Shown here piece by piece: positions 36,459 to 45,060 of a stretch of 64,000 bases of DNA. Positions within the stretch are counted from its first letter, which is position 1, and each line of letters begins with the position of its first letter. Below the pieces are notes generated by a model. It was not told the origin of the DNA and searched no databases. It saw nothing but the letters and a program-made list of their open reading frames with translations. The DNA lies in assembly GCF_029433105.1 (NCBI RefSeq), contig NZ_JARNTW010000010.1:181513-245512 (forward strand), read 5' to 3'. Origin of the DNA: Runella sp. MFBS21. Lineage in GTDB: Bacteria > Bacteroidota > Bacteroidia > Cytophagales > Spirosomataceae. The position numbers were made by a program, and so were the translations under genes.

Positions 36459-36709
36459 GAATGCTCTATAAAATTAATTTTTTGAAAATCTAAGAATGCA
36501 AAGATGACAAATATTTTGTTTACTTATTTTAAACATATGTTTATTAATGTGTTAAATGCTTGTTTTTGTAAATAAAAGAAGTAGTAAATAAGAGTATTTA
36601 GTTGATTATCAAATAAATAAACAGGTAGAAGATTCATGTATTTCAATCCACAAATAAACCGCCTAATAAAATCTAATAACTCTCTTTCTCTCAATCTTTG
36701 TGATTAATT

Positions 36710-36733
36710 GCAAACGTTGTCGGGAACGTTTGC
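36710..36733. promoter_or_regulatory. Candidate LacI/GalR-type operator
   Basis: GCAAACGTT (36710-36718) and AACGTTTGC (36725-36733) form a perfect 9-bp inverted repeat with a 6-bp spacer. The CAAACGTT half-sites are of the kind bound by LacI-family regulators. No LacI gene is in the window, so the binder is unknown. Confidence 0.45.
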
Positions 36734-37062
36734 GTGAAAAAAGACAAAATTTCCTTTGTTTGTTTATAATGTTTGCCCTAATCTTAGCAAGAGAATAACT
36801 ATAAATATCCCAAATCAAGCAGGATAATTGGCTGGAAGTACATAGCCTTATGCTATAAGCTGTAGGCAGTAGGTAGTTTTTTGGCAAGTACAGCGGCGAC
36901 TCGTTAGTAGGTAAGACCATTTTTAATAAAAAGCCTATGGCTTACAGCTTAAAGCGTATTGCTAAGTAGTTACATTTTTTAAAGTATAAAACCCATTAAA
37001 AGCTTTTTCCTTGTATAAAAGTCTCTTTTACGCTATTGAATTGTTAAGTAGGGGCTTAGTTT

Positions 37063-37140
37063 ATATTACATTCCAAAACAACCTCCTTTTCTAAGCATCA
37101 AATATTACATTCCAAAACAACCTCCTTTTCTAAGCATCAA
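37063..37140 (+). repeat. Two perfect 39-bp tandem copies upstream of GntP
   Basis: 37063-37101 is repeated exactly at 37102-37140, ending 12 bp before the GntP ATG. The unit contains ACATTCCAAAACAACC and TTTTCTAAGC. Any promoter or leader signal in the unit is thus doubled. Confidence 0.9.
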
Positions 37141-37152
37141 AACCTCTCTCAA

Positions 37153-38598
37153 ATGGGCGACCCTATCCTTATTCTCATCGTTGGTGTAGTCATTGTCGTT
37201 GGTGGCATTATTGGTTTTAAATTACATCCTTTTTTAGCGTTGTTACTAGCGGCTTTGGCGGTAGCTTTGCTCACGCCTACGGCATCGGTAGAGCAGTTTT
37301 ACTTATCAAAAGGAAGCTCTGCGGCGGAGGCAATTAAACTTTCCCACAAAAGCATCGGCGAGCGTATTGGTACCGAGTTTGGGAATACCTGCGCCAAAAT
37401 AGGAATTTTGATTGCGATGGCCGCCATCATAGGCAAAGCCATGCTTGATAGTGGTGCTGCCGAAAAAATCATTCGAGCCATGCTCAAAGTAACGGGCGTC
37501 AAAAACGCCCCTATTGGGTTTGTATTAAGTAGTTTTTTTCTTACCATTCCAGTTTTTGTGGATACGGTCATCTTCCTTATGATGCCTTTGGCCAAAGCGA
37601 TGGGGATGCGTTTGGGTAAAAATTATCTTTTGCTTGCCTTGTCGGTCATTGCGGGGGCAGTCATGGCCAACTCCTACGTGCCACCTTCGCCCGGACCTTT
37701 GTTTTTGGTAGGAGCGCTCAATGTACCCATTGGATTGATGATGGTCTGTGGCTCTATTTTAGGGCTTTGTACCATTACAGTGGGGTACTTTATTGCAATT
37801 TGGCTCAATAAAAAATATCCTATTCCGCTACGCGATGCCCCTGATGCACGTTTGGAAGATATTGCGGCGATTGCCAACAAAGACGACAAAGATTTGCCTT
37901 CTCTTGGATTGGCGCTGTTACCCGCTGTATTTCCCTTAGTCACCATTTGTATTCGGTCAGCAGTAGAGGCTTTTACTTCTCATAAGGCACCGCTTACGTC
38001 TTCTGCTGTTTTGAATGGAATCATAGATGTGGTTTTGTTTTTTGGGGATAAAAATATCGCTTTGCTTACGGGCGCGATTTTCGCTCTTTTGGTACTTGTG
38101 TATCAAAAAAGAATGGCCAAACAAGCCGTGACTAGTTTTGTACAAACCGCCCTGATGAGTGGTGGAGGTATCATTCTTATTACGGCAGCGGGTGGCGCTT
38201 TTGGAGGAATGCTTCAGCAATCGGGCATTAGCCAACGCATCGCCGAAATGACTAAAGACTATCAAATGGCGTTGATTCCTTTGGCATTTTTTATCACGGC
38301 GGTAGTGCGTACGGCCCAAGGGTCGGCTACGGTAGCACTCATTACGGCCTCGGGGATTTTGGCGGGAATGGCTCAAAATGCCAACCTGGGTTTTCATCCT
38401 GTGTATCTATGTTTGGCGATTGGAAGTGGTGCCAAACTCATTCCTTGGATGAACGATGCGGGATTTTGGATTATGTGCAAAACCAGTAATCTAACCGAGC
38501 AAGAAGCCCTCAAGACTATCGCCCCTATGCAGAGTTTAATGGGGCTGACAGGGTTGATTTTGACCATGATAGCAGCACAGCTTTTTCCTTTGGTATAA
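37153..38598 (+). CDS. GntP-family sugar-acid permease
   Basis: A 481-aa inner-membrane proton symporter with ~12 hydrophobic segments, of the gluconate:H+ symporter (GntP) family. The family blocks are visible: GFKLHPFLALLLAA near the N-terminus, IPVFVDTVIFLMMPLAKAM, VPPSPGPLFLV, RTAQGSATVALITASGI and PWMNDAGFW near the C-terminus. It is the first gene of the unit that continues 20 bp later with galactarate dehydratase, so galactarate or glucarate is the likely substrate rather than gluconate. This is inferred from context. Confidence 0.92.
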   Translation: MGDPILILIVGVVIVVGGIIGFKLHPFLALLLAALAVALLTPTASVEQFYLSKGSSAAEAIKLSHKSIGERIGTEFGNTCAKIGILIAMAAIIGKAMLDSGAAEKIIRAMLKVTGVKNAPIGFVLSSFFLTIPVFVDTVIFLMMPLAKAMGMRLGKNYLLLALSVIAGAVMANSYVPPSPGPLFLVGALNVPIGLMMVCGSILGLCTITVGYFIAIWLNKKYPIPLRDAPDARLEDIAAIANKDDKDLPSLGLALLPAVFPLVTICIRSAVEAFTSHKAPLTSSAVLNGIIDVVLFFGDKNIALLTGAIFALLVLVYQKRMAKQAVTSFVQTALMSGGGIILITAAGGAFGGMLQQSGISQRIAEMTKDYQMALIPLAFFITAVVRTAQGSATVALITASGILAGMAQNANLGFHPVYLCLAIGSGAKLIPWMNDAGFWIMCKTSNLTEQEALKTIAPMQSLMGLTGLILTMIAAQLFPLV

Positions 38599-38618
38599 TG
38601 AGTTAACAAAAAAATCGG

Positions 38619-40151
38619 ATGATTCAAACGGCGGAAAATATTGTGATTCGTACCCATCCCAACGATAACGTGGGTATTGTAGCCAACCCATTAGGGCTTA
38701 AAAAAGGGACGGTAGTGTGGGAAAATCTAATGCTGGTGCAAGACATTCCGATGGGGCATAAAGTAGCCCTCAAAAACCTGTTGGTAGGTGAGCCTGTAAT
38801 ACGATATGGGCAAGTGATTGCTTATGCAGGTGAAGATATTCTCAGGGGTGGTTGGGTCAATGAAACTAATATTAGTTTGCCTTTACCGCCAGCGCTCCAA
38901 GATATCCCCTATGTTCGGAAAGAATGGACTCCTCCCAAACCACTCGAAGGCTACACTTTTGAAGGTTACAAAAACCCCGACGGTAGTGTGGGTACCAAAA
39001 ACGTACTGGGGATTACCACAAGTGTGCAGTGCGTCGCCGGAATGACCGATTATATCTGTCAAAAAATCAGGCGCGAACTATTGCCGCTTTATCCTAATGT
39101 AGATGATGTAGTGGCTTTCAATCATAGTTATGGCTGTGGTATTGCGATTGATGCTCCTGCGGCGATTGTTCCTATTCGAACTATCCAAAACATTGCCCAA
39201 AATCCCAATTTTGGTGGTGAAATCATGATTATTGGATTAGGGTGTGAAAAACTACGCCCCGAACGACTACTACCACAAAGTTCAAACGATGCTTCGATTC
39301 TGTATTTACAAGACGAAGCCTTTGAGGGGTTTGAGAGTATGGTAGAAGGTATCATGGAGCTAGCTGAGAAACACCTCCAAAAGCTTAATCGACGTCAGCG
39401 TACTACTTGTCCTGCTTCAGATTTGGTAGTGGGAATGCAATGTGGTGGTAGCGATGCGTTTTCTGGTCTGACAGGCAATCCCGTGTCAGGATTTGCGGCC
39501 GACTTGATTGTGAGAGCAGGTGGCACGGTGTTTTTTTCGGAAGTAACCGAAGTGCGAGATGCTATCCACTTGCTCGTGCCAAGGGCGATAGACGAGTCGG
39601 TAGCCCAAGCCCTGAAAGATGAAATGGCTTGGTATGATGATTATTTAGAGCGAGGCAAAGCTGACCGCAGTGCCAACACTACTCCCGGCAACAAAAGTGG
39701 AGGATTGAGTACGATTGTTGAAAAATCGCTTGGTTCGGTGGCCAAATCTGGTAAAAGCCCGATTGTGGATGTGATTTCGCCAGGGGACAAAATCCGTAAG
39801 AAAGGCTTAAATTTTGTAGCGACGCCCGCTAGCGATTTTGTATGTGGTACTTTGCAGTTGGCTGCGGGTATGAATATACACGTATTCATCACGGGGCGTG
39901 GTACACCTTATGGCTTGAATATGGTTCCTGTAATCAAGGTAAGTTCTAACTCAAAACTGAGTGCGCGTTGGCACGATTTGATAGATTTTGATACAGGGCC
40001 AGTGGCTTTTGGTATCAAGACCATCGAAGATATGGGGTGGGAGCTGTTTAAGTTGATTTTGGAGGTAGCGAGTGGTACCAAAGAAGTCGCGACCGATAAG
40101 CTAGGGCTTTACAATGATTTAGTACTCTTTAACCCCGGACCTTTGACCTGA
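38619..40151 (+). CDS. garD: Galactarate dehydratase
   Basis: 510 aa, cytosolic. It dehydrates meso-galactarate to 5-dehydro-4-deoxy-D-glucarate. It has the N-terminal SAF domain (~8-95: [39 protein letters not shown]) and the UxaA/GarD catalytic region, with [83 protein letters not shown] and TGRGTPYGL. These follow E. coli GarD closely from end to end, including the length, and more closely than altronate dehydratase UxaA. Downstream KdgD uses its product, which supports the call. Confidence 0.93.
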   Translation: MIQTAENIVIRTHPNDNVGIVANPLGLKKGTVVWENLMLVQDIPMGHKVALKNLLVGEPVIRYGQVIAYAGEDILRGGWVNETNISLPLPPALQDIPYVRKEWTPPKPLEGYTFEGYKNPDGSVGTKNVLGITTSVQCVAGMTDYICQKIRRELLPLYPNVDDVVAFNHSYGCGIAIDAPAAIVPIRTIQNIAQNPNFGGEIMIIGLGCEKLRPERLLPQSSNDASILYLQDEAFEGFESMVEGIMELAEKHLQKLNRRQRTTCPASDLVVGMQCGGSDAFSGLTGNPVSGFAADLIVRAGGTVFFSEVTEVRDAIHLLVPRAIDESVAQALKDEMAWYDDYLERGKADRSANTTPGNKSGGLSTIVEKSLGSVAKSGKSPIVDVISPGDKIRKKGLNFVATPASDFVCGTLQLAAGMNIHVFITGRGTPYGLNMVPVIKVSSNSKLSARWHDLIDFDTGPVAFGIKTIEDMGWELFKLILEVASGTKEVATDKLGLYNDLVLFNPGPLT

Positions 40152-40163
40152 AACTTTTCTATC

Positions 40164-40434
40164 AACTTGGCAAGTTTAAGGAGCTTGTAAGGTATATTAG
40201 GGTGTATCAACTTGCCAAGTTTATACAAGCGTTGGTTATCAAAACTTGGCAAGTTTAAGGAGCTTATAAGGTATATTAGGGTGTATCAACTTGCCAAGTT
40301 TATAACAAGCGTTGGTTATCAAAACTTGGCAAGTTTAAGGAGCTTGTAAGGTATATTAGGGTGTATCAACTTGCCAAGTTTATACAAGCGTTGGTTATCA
40401 AAACTTGGCAAGTTTAAGGAGCTTGTAAGGTATA
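40164..40434 (+). repeat. Tandem repeat of a ~79-bp hairpin unit
   Basis: Units start at 40164, 40243, 40323 and 40402 (periods 79, 80, 79; the last is cut after ~33 bp). Each full unit holds AACTTGGCAAGTT and, 45 bp later, its exact complement AACTTGCCAAGTT, so each can form a hairpin. The copies are nearly identical (one inserted A, one G/A change). It fills most of the 343-bp gap 40152-40494; no gene is present. Confidence 0.93.
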
Positions 40435-40494
40435 CATAAGGCTTTACTTGTCTAGTAAATATGGATTCCAAAATTTGTTACAGAGTAAACATAA

Positions 40495-41397
40495 ATGAAA
40501 AAATTTGAACAGCTTGTTTGTGTAGATAATACAAGGCTCACCCAAGAGGCTTTAGAAAAACTATCAGGATATTCGCAGCGACAAGTTCGTGTCTTCCATG
40601 ATTATCCTTCTAACAATCAAGAAATTATAAATAGAATAAGCGATGCCGACGCAGTACTGGTAAGCTGGAAAACGCGGCTAGATGCTGAGGTGATAGCGGC
40701 TGCTAAAAATCTAAAGTATATCGGAATGTGTTGTAGTTTGATTGATAAAAAGTCGGCAAATGTAGCAATTGATGCCGCTGAGCAACAAAACATAACCGTA
40801 AAAGGAGTGCGAGATTATGGAGACGAAGGAGTGGTAGAGTTTATATTGGCGCAGCTAATTTCGCTTTTCAAAGGCTTGGGTACTCATCAGTGGAAGCCTC
40901 AGCAAACCGAATTGAAAGGAAAGACACTAGGCATTGTTGGATTTGGGACAGTGGGACAAATGCTCGCTAAAACCGCTTTGGCTTTTGGGATGAAAATACT
41001 TTACTACAGCCGTACCCGCAAGATTTCGCTTGAAAGTGAGCAGATTAAATATGCAGATTTGGAGCAGTTGTTGAAAGAAAGCGACGTAGTGAGTACGCAC
41101 CTTCCTCGTCATACCAAACTCATGACTGCTCACGAATTGGGGTTGATGAAACCCGATTCTGTGTTTATAAACACCTCGGTCGGGCCTACTTTTGAGTCAG
41201 AACCGTTGCTTACTTGGCTTGCTCAAGCTGGTCATTTTGCCATTTTTGATGCGGATGGCGCATTTGGTGTTTCCGAAGATTTAGTCAATCATCCGTCAGT
41301 GCTTTACACTTCCAAAACTACTGGTATGACCGATGCAGCCTTTGAGCGTCTCTCCCAAAAAGTACTCGCTAACATTGAAGCATATCTTTCAGAATAA
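40495..41397 (+). CDS. D-2-hydroxyacid dehydrogenase-like protein without the catalytic triad
   Basis: A 300-aa protein of the D-isomer-specific 2-hydroxyacid dehydrogenase fold, with the NAD-binding motif GFGTVG (149-154) and the family segment VVSTHLPRHTKL. The three catalytic residues seem to be missing: the usual N-T-A-R-G is NTSVG with Val229; the Glu after D-V-F is Gly255 (DADGAFG); and the His of T-P-H-x-A-G is Lys274 (TSKTTG). It may be a binding or regulatory relative, or act on another chemistry. Position between garD and kdgD suggests a sugar-acid role. The catalytic loss is inferred from alignment by eye. Confidence 0.75.
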   Translation: MKKFEQLVCVDNTRLTQEALEKLSGYSQRQVRVFHDYPSNNQEIINRISDADAVLVSWKTRLDAEVIAAAKNLKYIGMCCSLIDKKSANVAIDAAEQQNITVKGVRDYGDEGVVEFILAQLISLFKGLGTHQWKPQQTELKGKTLGIVGFGTVGQMLAKTALAFGMKILYYSRTRKISLESEQIKYADLEQLLKESDVVSTHLPRHTKLMTAHELGLMKPDSVFINTSVGPTFESEPLLTWLAQAGHFAIFDADGAFGVSEDLVNHPSVLYTSKTTGMTDAAFERLSQKVLANIEAYLSE

Positions 41398-41439
41398 AAA
41401 CATAATTGATGAATCACTAAAACCCCTCAACCACAAAAC

Positions 41440-42345
41440 ATGGAATTGTCGAAAATAAAATCATCGCTCGAAGACGGACTGCTGTCTTTTCCCATTACTG
41501 ATTTTGATGAAACGGGGGCATTCAACCCCGCTACTTATACCGACCGTCTCGAATGGTTTGTTAGTCATAATGTATCGTCGGTGTTTGTAGCGGGTGGTAC
41601 AGGGGAGTTTTTTTCGCTTTCGGCGGCTGAATATGAGCAAATTGTCAGCATTGCTGCTCAAACAGTAGCGGAGCGTGTACCCGTGATTTCGAGCGTAGGA
41701 AGGAGCATTCCAGAAGCGATTGCTTTTGCCAAAGTAGCCGAAAAAGCAGGCATCAACGCCTTGCTCTTGTTTCCGCCTTATCTTACCGAATGCCCTCAAG
41801 ACGGGATATATGAATATGCCCGAACGATTATCCAAAATACTTCATTGCCCGTGATTTATTACAATCGTGGCAATGGCGTATTGTCGGCTACTTATATCAA
41901 AAAACTAGCGGATGCTTGCCCCAACTTTATCGGTCTGAAAGATGGTACAGGCAACATGCAAGACCTAAACGATACCATCAAGACTGTCGGCAAGCGCCTG
42001 TCTTATATCGGAGGCGTGCCTACTGCGGAGATTATTGCGGAGGCTTATTTGTCAATTGGGGTTAATACGTATTCTTCGGCTGCTTTCAATTTTGTGCCTG
42101 AGTTGGCCAACAAATTTTATGCAAGTCTCCGGGCAGGTGACACAGCCACCGTGACCGAAATCACCCAAAAATTTTATATTCCGTTGGTACGTTTGCGCAG
42201 CAAAAAAAGCGGCTATGCCGTAAGTCTTATCAAAGCAGGTGCCAAGCTCATTGGACGTAGTGCAGGCAACGTGCGTCCACCGCTTACTATGCCTACGGAG
42301 GCAGAAGTGGCTGAATTGCAGCAGATTATTGAGCAGAGTAAATAA
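41440..42345 (+). CDS. kdgD: 5-dehydro-4-deoxyglucarate dehydratase
   Basis: 301 aa, cytosolic, DHDPS-like TIM barrel. It converts 5-dehydro-4-deoxy-D-glucarate to 2,5-dioxopentanoate (alpha-ketoglutarate semialdehyde) with loss of CO2 and water. Family marks: GLLSFPITDFDETGAFN at the start, AGGTGEFFSLS, VIYYNRGNGVL (Tyr140/141), GLKDGTGN with Schiff-base Lys167, and GGVPTAEI. The N-terminal LSFP and the GEFFSL block separate it from DapA. It uses the product of GarD, so the two define the galactarate route; a semialdehyde dehydrogenase must lie elsewhere. Confidence 0.92.
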   Translation: MELSKIKSSLEDGLLSFPITDFDETGAFNPATYTDRLEWFVSHNVSSVFVAGGTGEFFSLSAAEYEQIVSIAAQTVAERVPVISSVGRSIPEAIAFAKVAEKAGINALLLFPPYLTECPQDGIYEYARTIIQNTSLPVIYYNRGNGVLSATYIKKLADACPNFIGLKDGTGNMQDLNDTIKTVGKRLSYIGGVPTAEIIAEAYLSIGVNTYSSAAFNFVPELANKFYASLRAGDTATVTEITQKFYIPLVRLRSKKSGYAVSLIKAGAKLIGRSAGNVRPPLTMPTEAEVAELQQIIEQSK

Positions 42346-42359
42346 CGTTTTTTTATTAG

Positions 42360-42397
42360 AAAATTCCGTTGGAACTATATCTCCCCAACGGAATTTT
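42360..42397. terminator. Bidirectional terminator between kdgD and the GH28 gene
   Basis: AAAATTCCGTTGG (42360-42372) and CCAACGGAATTTT (42385-42397) form a 13-bp stem, with T-tracts on both sides, between convergent genes. Confidence 0.88.
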
Positions 42398-42401
42398 TGA
42401 T

Positions 42402-44006
42402 TTAGGGCATCACATTTCCCCAGAGTGTAAGTATTTGATTTTGAGGTAGATTGCTTATTTGTAAGAAAGAGCGCAGGTCATTGCCTTTGACAATGAGTGT
42501 TTTGGCGGAAGTATCGTCTGCTTGCAAAAAAAAGCGGGTCTTTTCTTGGACAAAGGGTGTACAGTCGGCAACGGTCACTTTTGTGCTACAAGTAAGTTTG
42601 ATATATGATTCACTTTGAGCCGACATCATAGCCGAAATATCTTTTACAACGACGTCGTGTACCTGATTGAGCACAATGGCTGGGCGCTGTTCGGGATGGT
42701 TGAAATACAATCTAACGTTTTGTAATGATACATTACGCGCGTGGCGTAGCTGAAATCCATAGGCATTGTTGATTCCAAACTGCTCGGCATCAGGGTATTT
42801 TTTTTCGTTTTCGGGCAAGAGTTTGTGGGCATCGGCTATGGTACCTCCTCCCGAAAATGTGATGGAAATATTAGACAAATGGATATTTTCGAGCGGGTGG
42901 TTGGGGAGTCCTGCCAATAAGCAACCGAGTTTGGACGCACCTGTCGCCACAATGTTAGAAATCTGTACATTTCGTAAAGTACCTACAGGGATTTCTCCTT
43001 GGTTTTTTGAGAAAGGACGTGCGCGGTTGCCCAATCGCAAAAAAATAGGAACCTGAGGACCCGAAATATGAATGTTGTCAATCACTACACCATCTAGCTG
43101 ACCGCCATCGACAGTAGCAAGCGTAATTCCCGAGTTGCCCGTAGGGTTGCCATAAATAGCCCGATCCGCTACGGCAGAAGGGCGCACGACACAATTGGTG
43201 ATAGCGATGTTTTTAAATCCCCCCGACGATTCGGTGCCGCATTTGATAGCATTGCAATGGCTACTCAAGATACAGTTGCTAATCACTACATTTTCGACGG
43301 GTCTTGCGTTCATGCTTTTGAGAGTGATACCATCGTCGTCGCTGTCGCCAAGGCAATTGACAATCCGCACATTTTTGCAGCCATCGATGTCCATCATGTC
43401 ATTGTTTTTATTGCTATGATTAAAGACATTAATACCGTCAATCAAAATGTTTTCACAATTGAGATAATGCTGCATCCAAAAACCCGAATTGCGCAAATGT
43501 AGCTCTTTGACGGTCAATCCTTTGACTTCAGCAAACCAAAATATAAAAGGGCGAGGATTATAATTTGGGGGAAAGGAGGGGTGTTTGTCGCTAAAAGCGC
43601 TTCCTTGTCCATCGATTGTGCCACTCCCTTTTAACGTAATATTTTGTTGATTTTCAGCATAAAAAAGCGAAAAGTGAATATTGTCACTGCTGTAATATTC
43701 CACTTTTGGAGTGATGACTGGATAAAGTGTAATATCGGTAGCCCCCAATATAGTGGTACCCGCTGGAATGTCGAGTGTTACATTGTTTTTTAGAAAAATA
43801 GTAGAAGTAAGATAGCGACCTGCCGGAAACCAAACGGTACCGCCACCTTGGGCTGCACAGCGATCTACCGCTTTTTGGATGGCTTTGGTGTCTAAAGTTT
43901 TACCGTCACCTTTGGCACCAAATGTTTTTACATTCAAAACAAAAGGTTCATTGGCCCACAGGGTACATTTTGAAAAAAGAAAAACAATAATTAAGAATCG
44001 ATTCAT
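42402..44006 (-). CDS. GH28 polygalacturonase-like glycoside hydrolase
   Basis: A 534-aa secreted right-handed beta-helix enzyme (signal peptide ending TLWA). It begins with VKTFGAKGDGKTLDTKAIQKAV, the start of pectin-helix enzymes. The GH28 catalytic acids are suggested by NNDMMDIDG and DSDDDGITLKS (the Asp-Asp pair); the third motif is SSHCNAIKCGTES, where classical enzymes have G-H-G, a variant seen in many Bacteroidota relatives. It probably acts on galacturonate- or rhamnogalacturonan-type linkages. Placed tail-to-tail with the galactarate operon, it may supply acidic sugars, but exact linkage is unknown. Confidence 0.85.
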   Translation of the reverse strand: MNRFLIIVFLFSKCTLWANEPFVLNVKTFGAKGDGKTLDTKAIQKAVDRCAAQGGGTVWFPAGRYLTSTIFLKNNVTLDIPAGTTILGATDITLYPVITPKVEYYSSDNIHFSLFYAENQQNITLKGSGTIDGQGSAFSDKHPSFPPNYNPRPFIFWFAEVKGLTVKELHLRNSGFWMQHYLNCENILIDGINVFNHSNKNNDMMDIDGCKNVRIVNCLGDSDDDGITLKSMNARPVENVVISNCILSSHCNAIKCGTESSGGFKNIAITNCVVRPSAVADRAIYGNPTGNSGITLATVDGGQLDGVVIDNIHISGPQVPIFLRLGNRARPFSKNQGEIPVGTLRNVQISNIVATGASKLGCLLAGLPNHPLENIHLSNISITFSGGGTIADAHKLLPENEKKYPDAEQFGINNAYGFQLRHARNVSLQNVRLYFNHPEQRPAIVLNQVHDVVVKDISAMMSAQSESYIKLTCSTKVTVADCTPFVQEKTRFFLQADDTSAKTLIVKGNDLRSFLQISNLPQNQILTLWGNVMP

Positions 44007-44039
44007 GATAAAAATTACGAACTGTCACTAAGAAGATAT

Positions 44040-44057
44040 AATAAGCCCTTCCAAGTT
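44040..44057 (+). repeat. Half copy of a dispersed hairpin element
   Basis: AATAAGCCCTTCCAAGTT recurs at 45002-45019, where it forms the left arm of a full hairpin. Here the right arm is missing. It lies in the spacer after the GH28 start. Confidence 0.6.
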
Positions 44058-44142
44058 AATATGGAGGGGAGGGTATAAATCAATTATAAAATCAGAATTG
44101 AGCTTTCAAGATAGCCCCGTTTTAATAAACTAATCGTTCTTC

Positions 44143-44874
44143 CTACCTATGAAAACAGAGACCTTCTGGTGTCTTTTCTGTATAAAATCCAAGATATAAC
44201 TCACATATTTGCTTTATAAATTCATTAGTGTCGGTTGGCTCAATTTCTTTTATACTCATATTGCTAAAAACAATTGATTTTTTATTCTTATCAAAAACCC
44301 AAGTATAGATAAGAGAATTAGCCTTAATGGGAGTTGGGATATAAGCTCCTAAAGTAAGTAGCCCTACCCCTAATCCTTTCCAATTTTGATTGCGATAATT
44401 AGATTTTGTTCGTGAAAAGCCTTTGTGATAAGAAATAATTAGCTGGTCAAGTTGTTTTTCGTTCATTAGTTGATAAATAGCCTCTGACATCTCATAATTG
44501 TCAACTACTATTTGCTTTTTCTTTTTACTTTTTGCCGAGTTGAGTTTTTGCCCTAATGCAAAAACTTCTTTATATATGATTTCCTCTGTATCATTGTCAG
44601 CCTCAATAGGTACGGGTGTTTTGTTAGTGCCAGCAACTTCAATGGTATTGTTGAGTAACTGACTAGTTATTTGTATTGATAAAATCGAATCGTAATTCAT
44701 TTTATTTTTTTCTCCAACAATACCAATGATAGAGATTGGTTTTAATACCCCAATGTTCTTTGAAGTACTTTTGTCATAAGTTCCATTTGTGTATTTAAAA
44801 CTTGTACAATTGAATAAAAAAATAGAGATAATAATAGTACTAATAGTTTTGATTGGAAAGCTGTAAAATTTCAT
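44143..44874 (-). CDS. AT-rich lipoprotein of unknown function
   Basis: 243 aa from ATG 44874, giving MKFYSFPIKTISTIIISIFLFNC as lipoprotein signal (lipobox LFNC); an ATG at 44898 would add eight residues. The mature part has a lysine-rich stretch (SAKSKKKKQ), a QLDQLIISYHKGF helix and a glycine-rich hydrophobic stretch (GLGVGLLTLGAYIPTP). No family is recognised. It is more AT-rich than its neighbours and stands alone between hairpin elements, suggesting acquisition. Confidence 0.6.
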   Translation of the reverse strand: MKFYSFPIKTISTIIISIFLFNCTSFKYTNGTYDKSTSKNIGVLKPISIIGIVGEKNKMNYDSILSIQITSQLLNNTIEVAGTNKTPVPIEADNDTEEIIYKEVFALGQKLNSAKSKKKKQIVVDNYEMSEAIYQLMNEKQLDQLIISYHKGFSRTKSNYRNQNWKGLGVGLLTLGAYIPTPIKANSLIYTWVFDKNKKSIVFSNMSIKEIEPTDTNEFIKQICELYLGFYTEKTPEGLCFHR

Positions 44875-45000
44875 GGTTGGCTTGATTTTTATTGCCAAAA
44901 TACAAAATATTTGATGCTTTTTTGGTTTGTAAATAAAAATAAATATTTTAAGTAGTAATAACTAAAAAATATATGCTAAAAAAATAAGAAACTTGTCAAA

Positions 45001-45043
45001 CAATAAGCCCTTCCAAGTTTTCAAAACTTGCAAGGGCTTATTG
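45001..45043. terminator. Long hairpin after the Tat-exported oxidoreductase gene
   Basis: CAATAAGCCCTT (45001-45012) pairs with AAGGGCTTATTG (45032-45043), continuing after one C/C mismatch with CAAGTTTT/AAAACTTG. It is placed as the terminator of the minus-strand gene ending at 45061, but the T-tract is short, so it may instead be a REP-like element. A half copy is at 44040-44057. Confidence 0.6.
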
Positions 45044-45060
45044 GGTTGAATCTTTATAAT

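Larger units (their letters stand above)
36459..37152. other. Divergent control region between dehydrogenase and GntP operon
   Basis: About 690 bp without a gene. It contains a candidate operator palindrome (36710-36733), repetitive sequence with AAGCTGTA near 36855 and TACAGCTT near 36944 in inverted orientation, and a 39-bp tandem duplication just before the GntP start (37063-37140). Confidence 0.65.

Noticed and set aside
38619..40151. Altronate dehydratase (UxaA) as the identity of this gene
   Set aside because: The sequence follows E. coli GarD through nearly all conserved blocks, and KdgD, which uses the GarD product, is in the same operon.
40164..40434. CRISPR-like array
   Set aside because: The units are contiguous and nearly identical over their whole 79 bp, with no variable spacers and no cas genes; it is a tandem repeat.
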